From an uncultured Ruminococcus sp. (GTDB taxonomy: Bacteria > Bacillota > Clostridia > Oscillospirales > Ruminococcaceae), in contig CAMVIL010000048.1 of the NCBI GenBank assembly GCA_947167535.1, forward strand, positions 1 to 7,691: a stretch of 7,691 bases of DNA, written 5' to 3'. Under the pieces are notes generated by a model, which was given only the letters and a program-made list of their open reading frames with translations, made no database searches and was not told the DNA's origin. Shown here one piece after another: positions 1 through 5,792 of the stretch (position 1 is its first letter; every line of letters begins with the position of its first letter). Both the position numbers and the translations under genes were made by a program.

Positions 1-26
1 CGAAGGGCGTTTGCCGTCTCCCTTGG

Positions 27-65
27 AACCCCCCTAAACTTTTCATTGCCATGCTTGGGGGAGTT
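27..65 (-). terminator. Possible terminator hairpin after the SDR gene
   Basis: Just after the SDR stop on the minus strand, a 13-nt arm (AACTCCCCCAAGC) can pair with GTTTAGGGGGGTT, giving 12 pairs with two G-U wobbles and one C-A mismatch around a 13-nt loop. Its position directly behind the stop fits a terminator. There is no U-tract after the stem (the next bases are CCAAGGG), so it is not a canonical intrinsic terminator and could simply be a 3' stabilising hairpin. Nothing else is recognisable in bases 1-68. Confidence 0.3.
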
Positions 66-68
66 TGA

Positions 69-800
69 CTATATCCACCCGCCGTCGATTCTTAACACTT
101 GCCCTATCATATAATCCGCCTTGCCCGAGCACAGGAACGCTATCGCTTCTGCAATATCAGCGGGTGTGCCCGCGCGGTCTGCGGGTATGTCGGCTATCAG
201 GGCGGCTCTTTCCTCCGCCGTCAGCTGACCGTTCATCCTCGTGTCGATGAACCCCGGCGACACCGCGTTCACAATGACCCCCGACGGTGCGGCTTCTTTG
301 GCAAGCGCTTTCGTGAACCCGATGAGCCCCGCCTTCGCCGCCGAGTACGCCACCTCGCAGGACGCGCCGACCTCGCCCCATACCGACGCCACGTTCACGA
401 TGTACCCCCGCTTTCGGGATATCATGCTCGGCAGGACGGCTTTCGTCAGGAGCATAGCCCCCGTCAGGTCGGAGTTCATCAGCCCGATGCGTTCCGAGTC
501 GGTCATGTCCTGAAACAGCCCGATGTGCTCGCGGCCGCCGTTGTTTATAAGGATATCCGGCTCGCCGAGGGTGCTGATACACTCGCCCACCGCCGCCGCG
601 ATGCCCGCCGTGTCCGAGAGGTCGAACCTCACCGCCTCGGCGCGGACACCGTATTTTGTCTGCAGCCCACAGCAAAGCGCCGCCGCGCTTTCCCTGTTGG
701 TGCAGTACCCCGCGCAGATGTCGTGACCCGCTGCCGCCAGCCTTTCCGCCGCCGCCGAGCCTATCCCGCCCGAAGCTCCCGTAATCAGTGCAATGCTCAT
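69..800 (-). CDS. SDR-family oxidoreductase, FabG-like (possibly EF-P 5-aminopentanone reductase, YmfI type)
   Basis: This 243-residue protein is a classical short-chain dehydrogenase/reductase, a cytosolic NAD(P)H-dependent enzyme with a Rossmann fold. The sequence shows the cofactor motif TGASGGIG (7-14), NNGG (86-89, where NNAG is usual), and a complete tetrad N109, S139, Y152, K156. The spacing of S, Y and K is that of FabG. The C-terminus has the PG (182-183) and DGG (239-241) family landmarks. The start is the ATG at 798-800, preceded by AAAGGCGG at good spacing; the frame stays open further upstream, but that stretch crosses the promoter and the glnN terminator. The segment SVWGEVGASCEV before the catalytic Tyr resembles, from memory, the YmfI subgroup, which reduces the 5-aminopentanone modification on elongation factor P. 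It stands alone, outside any fatty-acid cluster, which weakly favours that over FabG itself. The substrate cannot be settled here; the fold and catalytic class are near certain. Confidence 0.93.
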   Translation of the reverse strand: MSIALITGASGGIGSAAAERLAAAGHDICAGYCTNRESAAALCCGLQTKYGVRAEAVRFDLSDTAGIAAAVGECISTLGEPDILINNGGREHIGLFQDMTDSERIGLMNSDLTGAMLLTKAVLPSMISRKRGYIVNVASVWGEVGASCEVAYSAAKAGLIGFTKALAKEAAPSGVIVNAVSPGFIDTRMNGQLTAEERAALIADIPADRAGTPADIAEAIAFLCSGKADYMIGQVLRIDGGWI

Positions 801-823
801 GCTATCCCGCCTTTCTTTTATAT

Positions 824-852
824 AGTATAGCATAGTTTTGCCGATAACGCAA
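824..852 (-). promoter_or_regulatory. Extended -10 promoter of the SDR gene
   Basis: On the minus strand, TATACT (824-829) is preceded by TG one base upstream, an extended -10. A weak -35 (TTGCGT, 847-852) lies 17 bp further up. Transcription would start near 817, leaving a short leader of about 17 nt that holds the Shine-Dalgarno AAAGGCGG. The -35 lies inside the inner arm of the inverted repeat at 846-889. Confidence 0.55.
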
Positions 853-889
853 GACCGCCCGATGGCATTCGTTCGGGCGGTCTCGCGTT
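846..889. repeat. 17-bp inverted repeat over the SDR promoter -35
   Basis: Arms at 846-862 (AACGCAAGACCGCCCGA) and 873-889 match over 17 bp with one mismatch, around a 10-nt loop. Neither strand has a good U-tract beyond the stem (plus GCGTTTAG, minus GCGTTATCGG), and a separate canonical terminator already closes glnN at 924-960. It is therefore either a degenerate second terminator or an operator-like element that overlaps the SDR -35. The sequence alone does not decide. Confidence 0.6.
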
Positions 890-923
890 TAGTGTGATAT
901 ATTGAGAGTGGATGGCTTTGATG

Positions 924-960
924 AAAAAGGCGCATTTCCCCCTCGCGGAAGAAATGCACC
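924..960 (-). terminator. Intrinsic terminator of glnN
   Basis: Reading the minus strand, 31 nt after the glnN stop, GGTGCATTTC pairs with GAAATGCGCC (10 bp, one G-U wobble) around a 12-nt loop, followed by TTTTT (924-928). This is a canonical Rho-independent terminator and separates glnN from the SDR gene. Confidence 0.85.
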
Positions 961-991
961 CCTTTGTGCGTATCGTATTGTATCTGAGAAA

Positions 992-3085
992 TTACTTTAC
1001 GTAGAACAGAAGCTGTTCGTAAGTAGGATACGGCCAGTACTTCTCGCCGCAGAGCGCTTCCATCTCGTCAGCGGGAGCGCGGAGTTCGGACATCTTCTCG
1101 AGGATAACGTCGTGATAGAATCTTGCGATCTCCTCGGTAGAAGCGGTCTTCTTCATCTCGGAAGCCTTAGCCTCAGCCTGCTCGAGAGCGGTGAGAGCGT
1201 TGTAGGTCTGAGCCGCCAGCGAGGACAGCTTTGTTACCAGCTCCTTCTCAACGGTGAGGTCAGCGCCCAGAGCCTGAGCGGTAGACGCAGTGTCGCTGAG
1301 ATCCTTGACGTAGCTCATGACAGCTGGAAGGATATCCTTCTTAGCCATGTCGATCATGGTCAGAGCCTCGATGTTGATGGTCTTGTTGTATTCGTCCAGC
1401 AGAATCTCAACGCGGGACTCCAGCTCAGCCTTGGAGTATACGCCGTGCTTGGAGAGAACGTCTACGTTCTTGTCCTCGAGATATACGGGGATAGCGTCGG
1501 GAGTAGAGCGCAGGTTCAGCAGACCTCTCTTCTCGGCCTCAGCGACCCAGTTATCGGAGTAGCCGTCGCCGTTGAAGATTATGCGCTTGTTCTCTGCGAT
1601 GGTCTCCTTGATGAGAGCGTCCAGAGCGTCCTGGAAATCGTCAGCGTCCTTCAGCTTCTCATAGAACTGATCCAGCACCTCAGCAACGATGGTGTTGAGG
1701 ATAGTCATAGGACCTGCGCAGGAGAGACGGGAACCGGGGGAACGGAACTCGAACTTGTTACCTGTGAAAGCGAAAGGCGAAGTTCTGTTTCTGTCGGTGG
1801 AATCCTTGGGGAAGTCGGGCAGAACGTCCACGCCGATCTCCATGGTAGCCTTGCCGTGCTTCTCGGGCTTGTGACCTTCAGCCAGCGCCTCAACGATCTC
1901 GTTGAGCTCGTCTCCGAGGAAGATGGAGATGATAGCGGGAGGAGCCTCGTTAGCGCCCAGTCTGTGATCGTTGCCTGCGGTAGCGACAGAAGCTCTCAGC
2001 AGATCCTGATAGTCGTTTACAGCCTTGATAACTGCCACGAGGTAGGTGAGGAACACCGCGTTCTCGGAAGGAGTCTTGCCGGGATCCAGCAGGTTCACGC
2101 CTGTGTCGGTGGAAGCAGACCAGTTGTTGTGCTTGCCCGAACCGTTGATGCCCTCGAAAGGCTTCTCATGAAGCAGGCACTTGAAGCCATGCTTTCTTGC
2201 GGTCCTCTTCATAAGCTCCATGACCAGCTGGTTGTGGTCGGTAGCGATATTGGTAGTATTGTAGATAGGAGCCATCTCATGCTGAGCGGGAGCCACCTCG
2301 TTGTGCTTGGTCTTGGAGGTGATGCCCAGTCTCCAGAGCTGTTCGTCCAGATCTTCCATGTATCCGTTAACTCTGGTCTTGATGGTGCCGAAGTAATGAT
2401 CCTCAAGCTCCTGACCCTTGGGAGCGGGAGCGCCGAACAGCGTTCTGCCTGCAAGGATAAGGTCCTTTCTGTGGGAGTACATCTCGCGGTCTACGAGGAA
2501 GTATTCCTGCTCGGGACCAACGTTTGCGGTAACGCGCTTAACGTCGTCCATACCGAAGAGCTTCAGCAGTCTTACCGAAGATCTGTCGAAAGCCTCCATA
2601 GATCTCAGCAGGGGAGTCTTCTTATCGAGAGCCTCGCCTGTGTAGGAACAGAAGGCGGTAGGTATACAAAGCGACTTACCTTTTATAAATGCGTAGGAAG
2701 TAGGATCCCATGCGGTGTAGCCTCTTGCCTCGAAGGTAGCTCTCAGTCCGCCCGAGGGGAACGAGGAAGCATCAGGCTCGCCCTTTACGAGCTCCTTGCC
2801 CGAGAACTCCATGATGACTCTGCCGTCGCTGGTGGGAGAGATGAAGCTGTCATGCTTCTCTGCGGTGATACCTGTCATAGGCTGGAACCAGTGTGTGTAA
2901 TGGGTGCAGCCCTTCTCGACCGCCCAGTCTTTCATAGCCGAAGCTACTACATTTGCAAGTTCGATATCCAGCGGCTTGCCGTCCTGGATGGTTTTCTTGA
3001 GCGACTTATAGGTGGATTTGGGAAGTCGTTCCTGCATCACGCTTTCGTTAAATACGTCTGCTCCGAAGATCTCGGGGATATTCAT
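992..3085 (-). CDS. glnN: Glutamine synthetase type III
   Basis: This cytosolic enzyme makes glutamine from glutamate, ammonium and ATP. At 697 residues it has the length of type III enzymes (about 700) and is far longer than types I and II. Visible motifs in order: the type III N-terminal block THYTHWFQP (61-69) and EKHDSF (76-81); the long conserved stretch around [20 protein letters not shown] (94-113); the metal-binding E-x-E site in GPEQEYF (190-196); [12 protein letters not shown] (262-273), the counterpart of the E212/E220 region of type [11 protein letters not shown] (314-323), the loop with the glutamate-binding histidine; and NKFEFRSP (443-450) with the active-site Arg. The C-terminal 140 residues look helical. 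The start is the ATG at 3083-3085, because AGGAGGAAT stands 5 nt upstream; an in-frame ATG ten codons earlier has no Shine-Dalgarno. It is monocistronic, with its own promoter, a leader terminator that suggests attenuation, and a 3' terminator. No nitrogen regulator gene (PII, GlnR) is nearby. Confidence 0.98.
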   Translation of the reverse strand: MNIPEIFGADVFNESVMQERLPKSTYKSLKKTIQDGKPLDIELANVVASAMKDWAVEKGCTHYTHWFQPMTGITAEKHDSFISPTSDGRVIMEFSGKELVKGEPDASSFPSGGLRATFEARGYTAWDPTSYAFIKGKSLCIPTAFCSYTGEALDKKTPLLRSMEAFDRSSVRLLKLFGMDDVKRVTANVGPEQEYFLVDREMYSHRKDLILAGRTLFGAPAPKGQELEDHYFGTIKTRVNGYMEDLDEQLWRLGITSKTKHNEVAPAQHEMAPIYNTTNIATDHNQLVMELMKRTARKHGFKCLLHEKPFEGINGSGKHNNWSASTDTGVNLLDPGKTPSENAVFLTYLVAVIKAVNDYQDLLRASVATAGNDHRLGANEAPPAIISIFLGDELNEIVEALAEGHKPEKHGKATMEIGVDVLPDFPKDSTDRNRTSPFAFTGNKFEFRSPGSRLSCAGPMTILNTIVAEVLDQFYEKLKDADDFQDALDALIKETIAENKRIIFNGDGYSDNWVAEAEKRGLLNLRSTPDAIPVYLEDKNVDVLSKHGVYSKAELESRVEILLDEYNKTINIEALTMIDMAKKDILPAVMSYVKDLSDTASTAQALGADLTVEKELVTKLSSLAAQTYNALTALEQAEAKASEMKKTASTEEIARFYHDVILEKMSELRAPADEMEALCGEKYWPYPTYEQLLFYVK

Positions 3086-3138
3086 GACAATTCCTCCTAT
3101 CATTCTGTCAGCCATAGAAGCGGCGTCTGCCGCCCCCT

Positions 3139-3190
3139 AAAAAAATAAGGCACCGTGGACTTTATTTCCCGTCCACAGCACCCTTGCTGT
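3139..3190 (-). promoter_or_regulatory. Leader terminator (attenuator) upstream of glnN
   Basis: Between the glnN promoter and its start codon, the minus-strand RNA can form a 14-bp stem with four G-U wobbles (arms 3172-3185 and 3147-3160, core GTGGAC/GTCCAC, loop of about 10 nt), followed by TTATTTTTTT (3139-3148). That is an intrinsic terminator placed before the gene it would silence. At the very 5' end of the RNA a smaller hairpin, ACAGCA-AGGG-TGCTGT (3175-3190), uses bases that belong to the terminator's left arm, so the two outer structures exclude each other. The terminator is seen directly; its use as an attenuator is inference. No T-box sequence, ANTAR double hairpin inside the RNA, or known riboswitch was recognised. 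Confidence 0.65.
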
Positions 3191-3200
3191 TTACGATAAC

Positions 3201-3229
3201 AGTATACACCCAATCACGGATTTTGTCAA
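3201..3229 (-). promoter_or_regulatory. Promoter of glnN
   Basis: On the minus strand there is a perfect -35 TTGACA (3224-3229), a 17-bp spacer and TATACT (3201-3206), with TG one base before the -10. Upstream, the minus strand is A-rich (runs of five A around 3235-3252), compatible with an UP element. The start would be near 3194, giving a leader of about 109 nt. The stretch from 3230 to 3385 shows no gene or convincing terminator for the XRE gene. Confidence 0.85.
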
Positions 3230-3385
3230 TAGGGTTTTTGTGAATTTTTCATTTTCAGCATTTTTCACCAAACTGAATGACCTGCCCGCAGTGCTTTATT
3301 GTGCAGAAGTTTTAGTATGCTAACGTGGAGTCTAAAGCTGTGTTTTCTTCGTTAAAATAGTATATAAAGCGATGTAATATGTTAT

Positions 3386-3721
3386 TTATTTCTCGTTATT
3401 TATGGCTTCGACAAAGACCCGGAGTAATTTTGTAGCATTTACCTGCATATCGGGTGTCATCGTTTTGCAAAGATTAATGAGTTCAATCTCACTTGCGTTG
3501 TTTTCTGACTCGCTTCCATTTACGATATAGTCTGTTGTGACATGGAGAGCCGCAGCAAGTTTTCTCAATGTGGTGACGGTCATGCTCTTTTTGCCTTTTT
3601 CGATGTCGGCAAGGAATTGCACGGAAATATCAGCCATTTCTGCAAGCCGTTCTCTGGTCAAGCCTTGGTTCTTTCTCAGACTAAGTATTCTCAGACCGGT
3701 GTCCTCGTATGGATATGCCAT
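3386..3721 (-). CDS. XRE-family HTH transcriptional regulator
   Basis: This 111-residue protein is a Cro/CI-type DNA-binding repressor. Residues about 10-67 form the HTH_3 domain: LRKNQGLTRERLAEMADIS followed by the recognition helix region VQFLADIEKGKK (35-46), then TLRKLAAALHVTTDYIVNG, the usual end of the domain. Residues 75-110 are predicted helical and probably form a dimerisation tail. I chose the ATG at 3719-3721 because AGGTG lies 7 nt upstream; an ATG two codons earlier is almost on top of that site. It is divergent from the two-gene plus-strand cassette and shares a 141-bp control region with it that contains perfect palindromes. Self-repression and control of the cassette are likely by analogy with such layouts. 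What it senses is unknown. Base use is AT-richer than glnN. Confidence 0.9.
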   Translation of the reverse strand: MAYPYEDTGLRILSLRKNQGLTRERLAEMADISVQFLADIEKGKKSMTVTTLRKLAAALHVTTDYIVNGSESENNASEIELINLCKTMTPDMQVNATKLLRVFVEAINNEK

Positions 3722-3738
3722 TTGCATTCACCTCTTTC

Positions 3739-3751
3739 GTTATAGTATAAC
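3739..3751. promoter_or_regulatory. Palindrome over the -10 of the XRE gene (candidate operator)
   Basis: GTTATAGTATAAC is a perfect 13-bp palindrome around a central base. On the minus strand it contains the candidate -10 sequences TATACT and TATAAC of the XRE gene, 18 bp upstream of its ATG. No good -35 is seen. The position suits autorepression by the XRE protein; AT-rich palindromes do arise by chance, so this is tentative. Confidence 0.45.
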
Positions 3752-3775
3752 CCATACAAAAGATTAATAAAATCA

Positions 3776-3789
3776 TCAATAGCTATTGA
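3776..3789. promoter_or_regulatory. 14-bp palindrome overlapping the -35 of the islet promoter (candidate operator)
   Basis: TCAATAGCTATTGA is a perfect 14-bp palindrome. Its right end overlaps the TTGACA -35 box (3786-3791) of the plus-strand promoter, so bound protein would block sigma factor. It shares the ATAG/CTAT core with the palindrome at 3739-3751, as expected if one repressor reads both. Confidence 0.5.
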
Positions 3790-3814
3790 CAAAAACAAAC
3801 AATTGTTGTATAAT
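3786..3814 (+). promoter_or_regulatory. Consensus promoter of the HTH/zinc-ribbon cassette
   Basis: TTGACA (3786-3791), a 17-bp spacer and TATAAT (3809-3814) are an exact consensus sigma-A promoter. The spacer contains a further perfect palindrome, AACAATTGTT (3798-3807). Transcription would start near 3821, about 42 nt before the first ATG. A promoter this strong on a small accessory cassette suggests that it is normally held off by a repressor. Confidence 0.85.
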
Positions 3815-3862
3815 ATATACTAAAGAAGCTGCTTTGCATAAACTATTGAAGGAGGCATTAGT

Positions 3863-4177
3863 ATGGGTTTATTTGATATTGTTAAGCAAGTGTCGGAATT
3901 AGTTTCTGATGATGAATTGAACATTGTTAGCACAAATGGTAGGTATGATAAGAAACGCAAAACATTGAGACAACGTGCGACTGATAATAATGGGAACACT
4001 TATATGAGAGAAATGAATCCTCTCATGGGTATTCTGGACGAACGAAAGATTTCTGTTCTGCCAGGGGATAAACATGAACAAGCAAAACAGTTGAAAAGGC
4101 AAGGTTATACACAAGATGAAATTGCAGATATGCTTGGTGTGAGTCAGTCTACAGTATCTAATTGGCTTAGAAAGTAG
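3863..4177 (+). CDS. Small protein with C-terminal helix-turn-helix
   Basis: This is a 104-residue protein of unknown function. Residues 71-104 form a homeodomain-like HTH: HEQAKQLKRQGYTQDEIADM then LGVSQSTVSNWLRK as turn and recognition helix, ending at the C-terminus, of the kind seen in resolvases and small phage regulators. The first 70 residues are not recognised; they begin with an amphipathic stretch (MGLFDIVKQVSELV) and are rich in charged and polar residues. The ATG has an excellent Shine-Dalgarno, AAGGAGG (3849-3855), 7 nt upstream. The stop abuts the GTG of the zinc-ribbon gene, so the two are one transcript. The most economical reading is a DNA-binding partner or regulator of that gene. 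Codon use is AT-rich, unlike rplU and obgE nearby. Confidence 0.8.
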   Translation: MGLFDIVKQVSELVSDDELNIVSTNGRYDKKRKTLRQRATDNNGNTYMREMNPLMGILDERKISVLPGDKHEQAKQLKRQGYTQDEIADMLGVSQSTVSNWLRK

Positions 4178-4600
4178 GTGGGTGATTTGAGGAGTTTAAA
4201 ATGTCCAACCTGCGGTGCAGCAATAACGTTGCAAGACGGTGATAGAGAGTTTGCTTTTTGCAATTATTGTGGTGACAAGATAATGCTTGATGATTTTCGT
4301 AGTACTCACAGAATCATCGATGAAGCAAAAATCAAACAGGCTGAGGTGGAATTAAACCAAATTGAGTATCAGAGAATCCAAATGATTTTGGAAGAACAAC
4401 GAAAAAACAAAGGGCAAAAATGGAAAAAGGCTAGATTTATATTAGGTATGATATTTATAGTTAGTGGCTTATTGATGATTGTTGTTTGTTATGCACTTAT
4501 GGGAATTACAGATAAATCTGACTATGGATTGCTCGCTGTTTTAGGATTTCTTCCGTTTTGTATAGGAGGGGCGATACTACTTAATAATCTGTGGGAATAG
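4178..4600 (+). CDS. Zinc-ribbon membrane protein with two TM segments
   Basis: This is a protein of up to 140 residues. The N-terminus is a zinc ribbon with C9-x2-C12 and C28-x2-C31 (CPTC and CNYC). Residues 45-80 are highly charged and probably a helix or short coiled coil. Two hydrophobic segments follow, about 86-109 and 116-137, so the ribbon and linker would face the cytosol with both ends inside. Function is unknown; zinc ribbon plus TM proteins are common, poorly characterised bacterial membrane proteins. The GTG at 4178 follows directly on the preceding TAG, which suggests reinitiation; a TTG at 4187 has a better-placed AGGTGG and would give MRSLKCPTCG, so the start is uncertain by three codons. 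Base use is very AT-rich (18 G/C in the 60 bases from 4381). No terminator is evident after the stop. Confidence 0.8.
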   Translation: MGDLRSLKCPTCGAAITLQDGDREFAFCNYCGDKIMLDDFRSTHRIIDEAKIKQAEVELNQIEYQRIQMILEEQRKNKGQKWKKARFILGMIFIVSGLLMIVVCYALMGITDKSDYGLLAVLGFLPFCIGGAILLNNLWE

Positions 4601-4654
4601 ACTGCCTGATTGTAAACAAAATGTAAAAAATAAAGAACCCGGCCCCGCCCGCAC

Positions 4655-4683
4655 TTGACAATCGCCGGGGATTGGTTTATAAT
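4655..4683 (+). promoter_or_regulatory. Promoter of the rplU-prp-rpmA operon
   Basis: TTGACA (4655-4660), a 17-bp spacer and TATAAT (4678-4683) are an exact sigma-A consensus, as expected for a highly expressed ribosomal protein operon. The start is predicted near 4690. Confidence 0.9.
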
Positions 4684-4689
4684 ATATAA

Positions 4690-4780
4690 GCCGCATGTTT
4701 TCGGTAGATGGGCAAGTTGCGCCCTTTTGGACGCACACCGAACGCAGCGAGTCTAATAAGGAAAGTAGGTGTACAAGACG
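4690..4780 (+). promoter_or_regulatory. Ribosomal protein L21 leader (autoregulatory RNA)
   Basis: This is the leader of about 90 nt between promoter and rplU. TTCGGT (4700-4705) pairs with ACCGAA (4737-4742) as an outer stem. Inside it, GGGC/GCCC (4710-4724) and TGCGCCC/GGACGCA (4718-4735, one mismatch) are two competing hairpins that share GCGCCC. The position and the compact nested structure match the L21 leader family of Firmicutes, in which L21 is thought to bind its own mRNA. The family call rests on position and fold; no covariance model was run. Confidence 0.65.
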
Positions 4781-5092
4781 ATGTACGCAGTAATCGAGAC
4801 CGGTGGTAAGCAGTATCAGGTAAAGGCAGGCGACGAGATCTTCATTGAGAAGCTTGACGTCAACGCTGATGAGACCGTTACCTTCGACAAGGTTCTTGCA
4901 GTAGGCGGCGAGGGCAGCATCAAGGCTGGCGCTCCCTACGTTGACGGCGCTACCGTTACCGCTAAGGTGGTAAAGAACGGCAAGGGCAAGAAGATCAACG
5001 TATTTACTTACAGACCCAAGAAGGGCAGCAAGAGAGCACTCGGCCACAGACAGCCTTACACCAAGGTTGCTATCGAGGCTATCAACGCATAA
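4781..5092 (+). CDS. rplU: 50S ribosomal protein L21
   Basis: L21 binds 23S rRNA in the large subunit. The protein has 103 residues, the standard length, opens with [14 protein letters not shown] and carries the L21 signature region [20 protein letters not shown] near the C-terminus (77-96). The start is the ATG at 4781, since the family begins at this methionine; an in-frame GTG four codons earlier would add MYKT. AGGTG lies 9 nt upstream. It is the first gene of a three-gene operon and follows its own leader RNA. Codons are those of a highly expressed gene. Confidence 0.98.
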   Translation: MYAVIETGGKQYQVKAGDEIFIEKLDVNADETVTFDKVLAVGGEGSIKAGAPYVDGATVTAKVVKNGKGKKINVFTYRPKKGSKRALGHRQPYTKVAIEAINA

Positions 5093-5101
5093 TTCGGACA
5101 G

Positions 5102-5437
5102 ATGATACTGGCTGAGTTTTTTCAGAGCAGCAGCGACGAAAGGCTGCTCGGGTTTGCAGTGTCGGGTCACGCGGGAATGGCTGAAAGCGGACAGGATGTT
5201 GTCTGTGCTTCCGTTTCCTCGGCGGTCATGATGACGGCAAACAATGTCACCGATATCTTCGGCGAGGCTCACGGAGTCAAAGCGAAGGTCGAGGTGCTGG
5301 AAAATGATATTTTACTGAAGCTGACGGAAGATACCGAGGGCTTGGGGGACAGGCTCATTCTGGGGTTGCTCACCCATCTTTATATGGTGTCCGAGGAATT
5401 TCCCGAGGCTGTGCGCGTTAAGATCTCTGAGAGATGA
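5102..5437 (+). CDS. prp: Ribosomal-processing cysteine protease Prp (YsxB)
   Basis: Prp removes the N-terminal extension of ribosomal protein L27 before or during large-subunit assembly. The 111-residue protein shows the catalytic pair as H23 in SGHAG and C35 in DVVCASVSSAV, at the same spacing as the His/Cys dyad of the family. It lies between rplU and rpmA, 9 bp after the rplU stop, which is the conserved order in Firmicutes. There is little Shine-Dalgarno before its ATG (CGGACAG), so translation is probably low and coupled to rplU, sensible for an enzyme encoded between two abundant structural proteins. Its substrate motif is present in the adjacent rpmA. Confidence 0.95.
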   Translation: MILAEFFQSSSDERLLGFAVSGHAGMAESGQDVVCASVSSAVMMTANNVTDIFGEAHGVKAKVEVLENDILLKLTEDTEGLGDRLILGLLTHLYMVSEEFPEAVRVKISER

Positions 5438-5471
5438 GGCGCTATCACACTTTACGGAGGTGTAATTTACA

Positions 5472-5753
5472 ATGATCAGAATTTCTATGCAGTTTTTCGC
5501 TCATAAGAAAGGTATGGGTTCTACCAAGAACGGCCGTGACTCTGAGTCCAAGCGTCTTGGTGTGAAGAGAGCCGATGGTCAGTTCGTTCTGGCAGGCAAC
5601 ATTCTCGTTCGTCAGAGAGGAACTCACATCCATCCCGGCGAGAACGTTGGCAAGGGCTCGGACGATACGCTTTTTGCTAAGGCAGACGGCGTTGTAAAGT
5701 TTGAGAGACTTGGAAAGGATCGCAAGAAGGTTTCCGTTTATCCTCAGGCTTGA
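5472..5753 (+). CDS. rpmA: 50S ribosomal protein L27 (with cleavable N-terminal extension)
   Basis: L27 sits at the large-subunit interface, and its mature N-terminus reaches the peptidyl-transferase centre. The protein has 93 residues with the L27 signature [15 protein letters not shown] (42-56). It begins [14 protein letters not shown]: residues 1-9 ending in QFF match the extension cut by Prp between F9 and A10, leaving AHKKG as the mature start. The start codon is preceded by CGGAGGTG, 9 nt upstream. It is the last gene before the operon's terminator. Confidence 0.98.
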   Translation: MIRISMQFFAHKKGMGSTKNGRDSESKRLGVKRADGQFVLAGNILVRQRGTHIHPGENVGKGSDDTLFAKADGVVKFERLGKDRKKVSVYPQA

Positions 5754-5756
5754 TCC

Positions 5757-5792
5757 AATGCCCCTAAGCTGAATAAGCTTGGGGGCATTTTT
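5757..5792 (+). terminator. Intrinsic terminator of the rplU-prp-rpmA operon
   Basis: AATGCCCCTAAGCT pairs with AGCTTGGGGGCATT (14 bp, one wobble) around a 5-nt loop and runs into TTTTT (5788-5792), 3 nt after the rpmA stop. It is strong and canonical. The following genes need read-through or another promoter; none was recognised in the 39 bp before the next start. Confidence 0.92.

Noticed and set aside
99..830. Several plus-strand open frames opposite the SDR gene
   Set aside because: They are Arg/Pro-rich translations produced by the GC-rich SDR coding sequence on the other strand.
902..3148. A 748-codon open frame on the plus strand opposite glnN
   Set aside because: It mirrors the codon usage of glnN, whose motifs are unmistakable on the minus strand. 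It also runs through the glnN terminator, start and leader, has no Shine-Dalgarno or recognisable domain, and reads as low-complexity Ser/Leu/Val sequence.
3142..3184. A possible 14-codon leader peptide (GTG start) ending at the U-tract of the glnN leader terminator
   Set aside because: There is no spaced Shine-Dalgarno before the GTG and no run of glutamine codons or other codon signature that would explain attenuation.
3191..3206. A hairpin CTGTT-ATCGTA-AACAG with a six-base loop (A1, G4) upstream of glnN, as in ANTAR antiterminator sites
   Set aside because: Its left arm overlaps the -10 box (3201-3206), so it would not be fully present in the glnN transcript, and no second hexaloop hairpin is found.
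3230..3385. Possible small RNA or terminator downstream of the XRE gene
   Set aside because: Only short stems of about 5 bp were found (for example GTGAA/TTCAC near 3239-3268), no stem with a U-tract, and no promoter pair pointing into the region.
4638..4669. An inverted repeat CCCGGC/GCCGGG with a T-rich run beyond it on the minus strand, as in a terminator
   Set aside because: No minus-strand gene lies upstream of it, the arms are only 6 bp with a 20-nt loop, and the region is the rplU promoter.
4577..5272. A minus-strand open frame of 231 codons across the rplU promoter, rplU and prp
   Set aside because: It lies opposite clearly identified genes, has no ribosome binding site and no recognisable motif.
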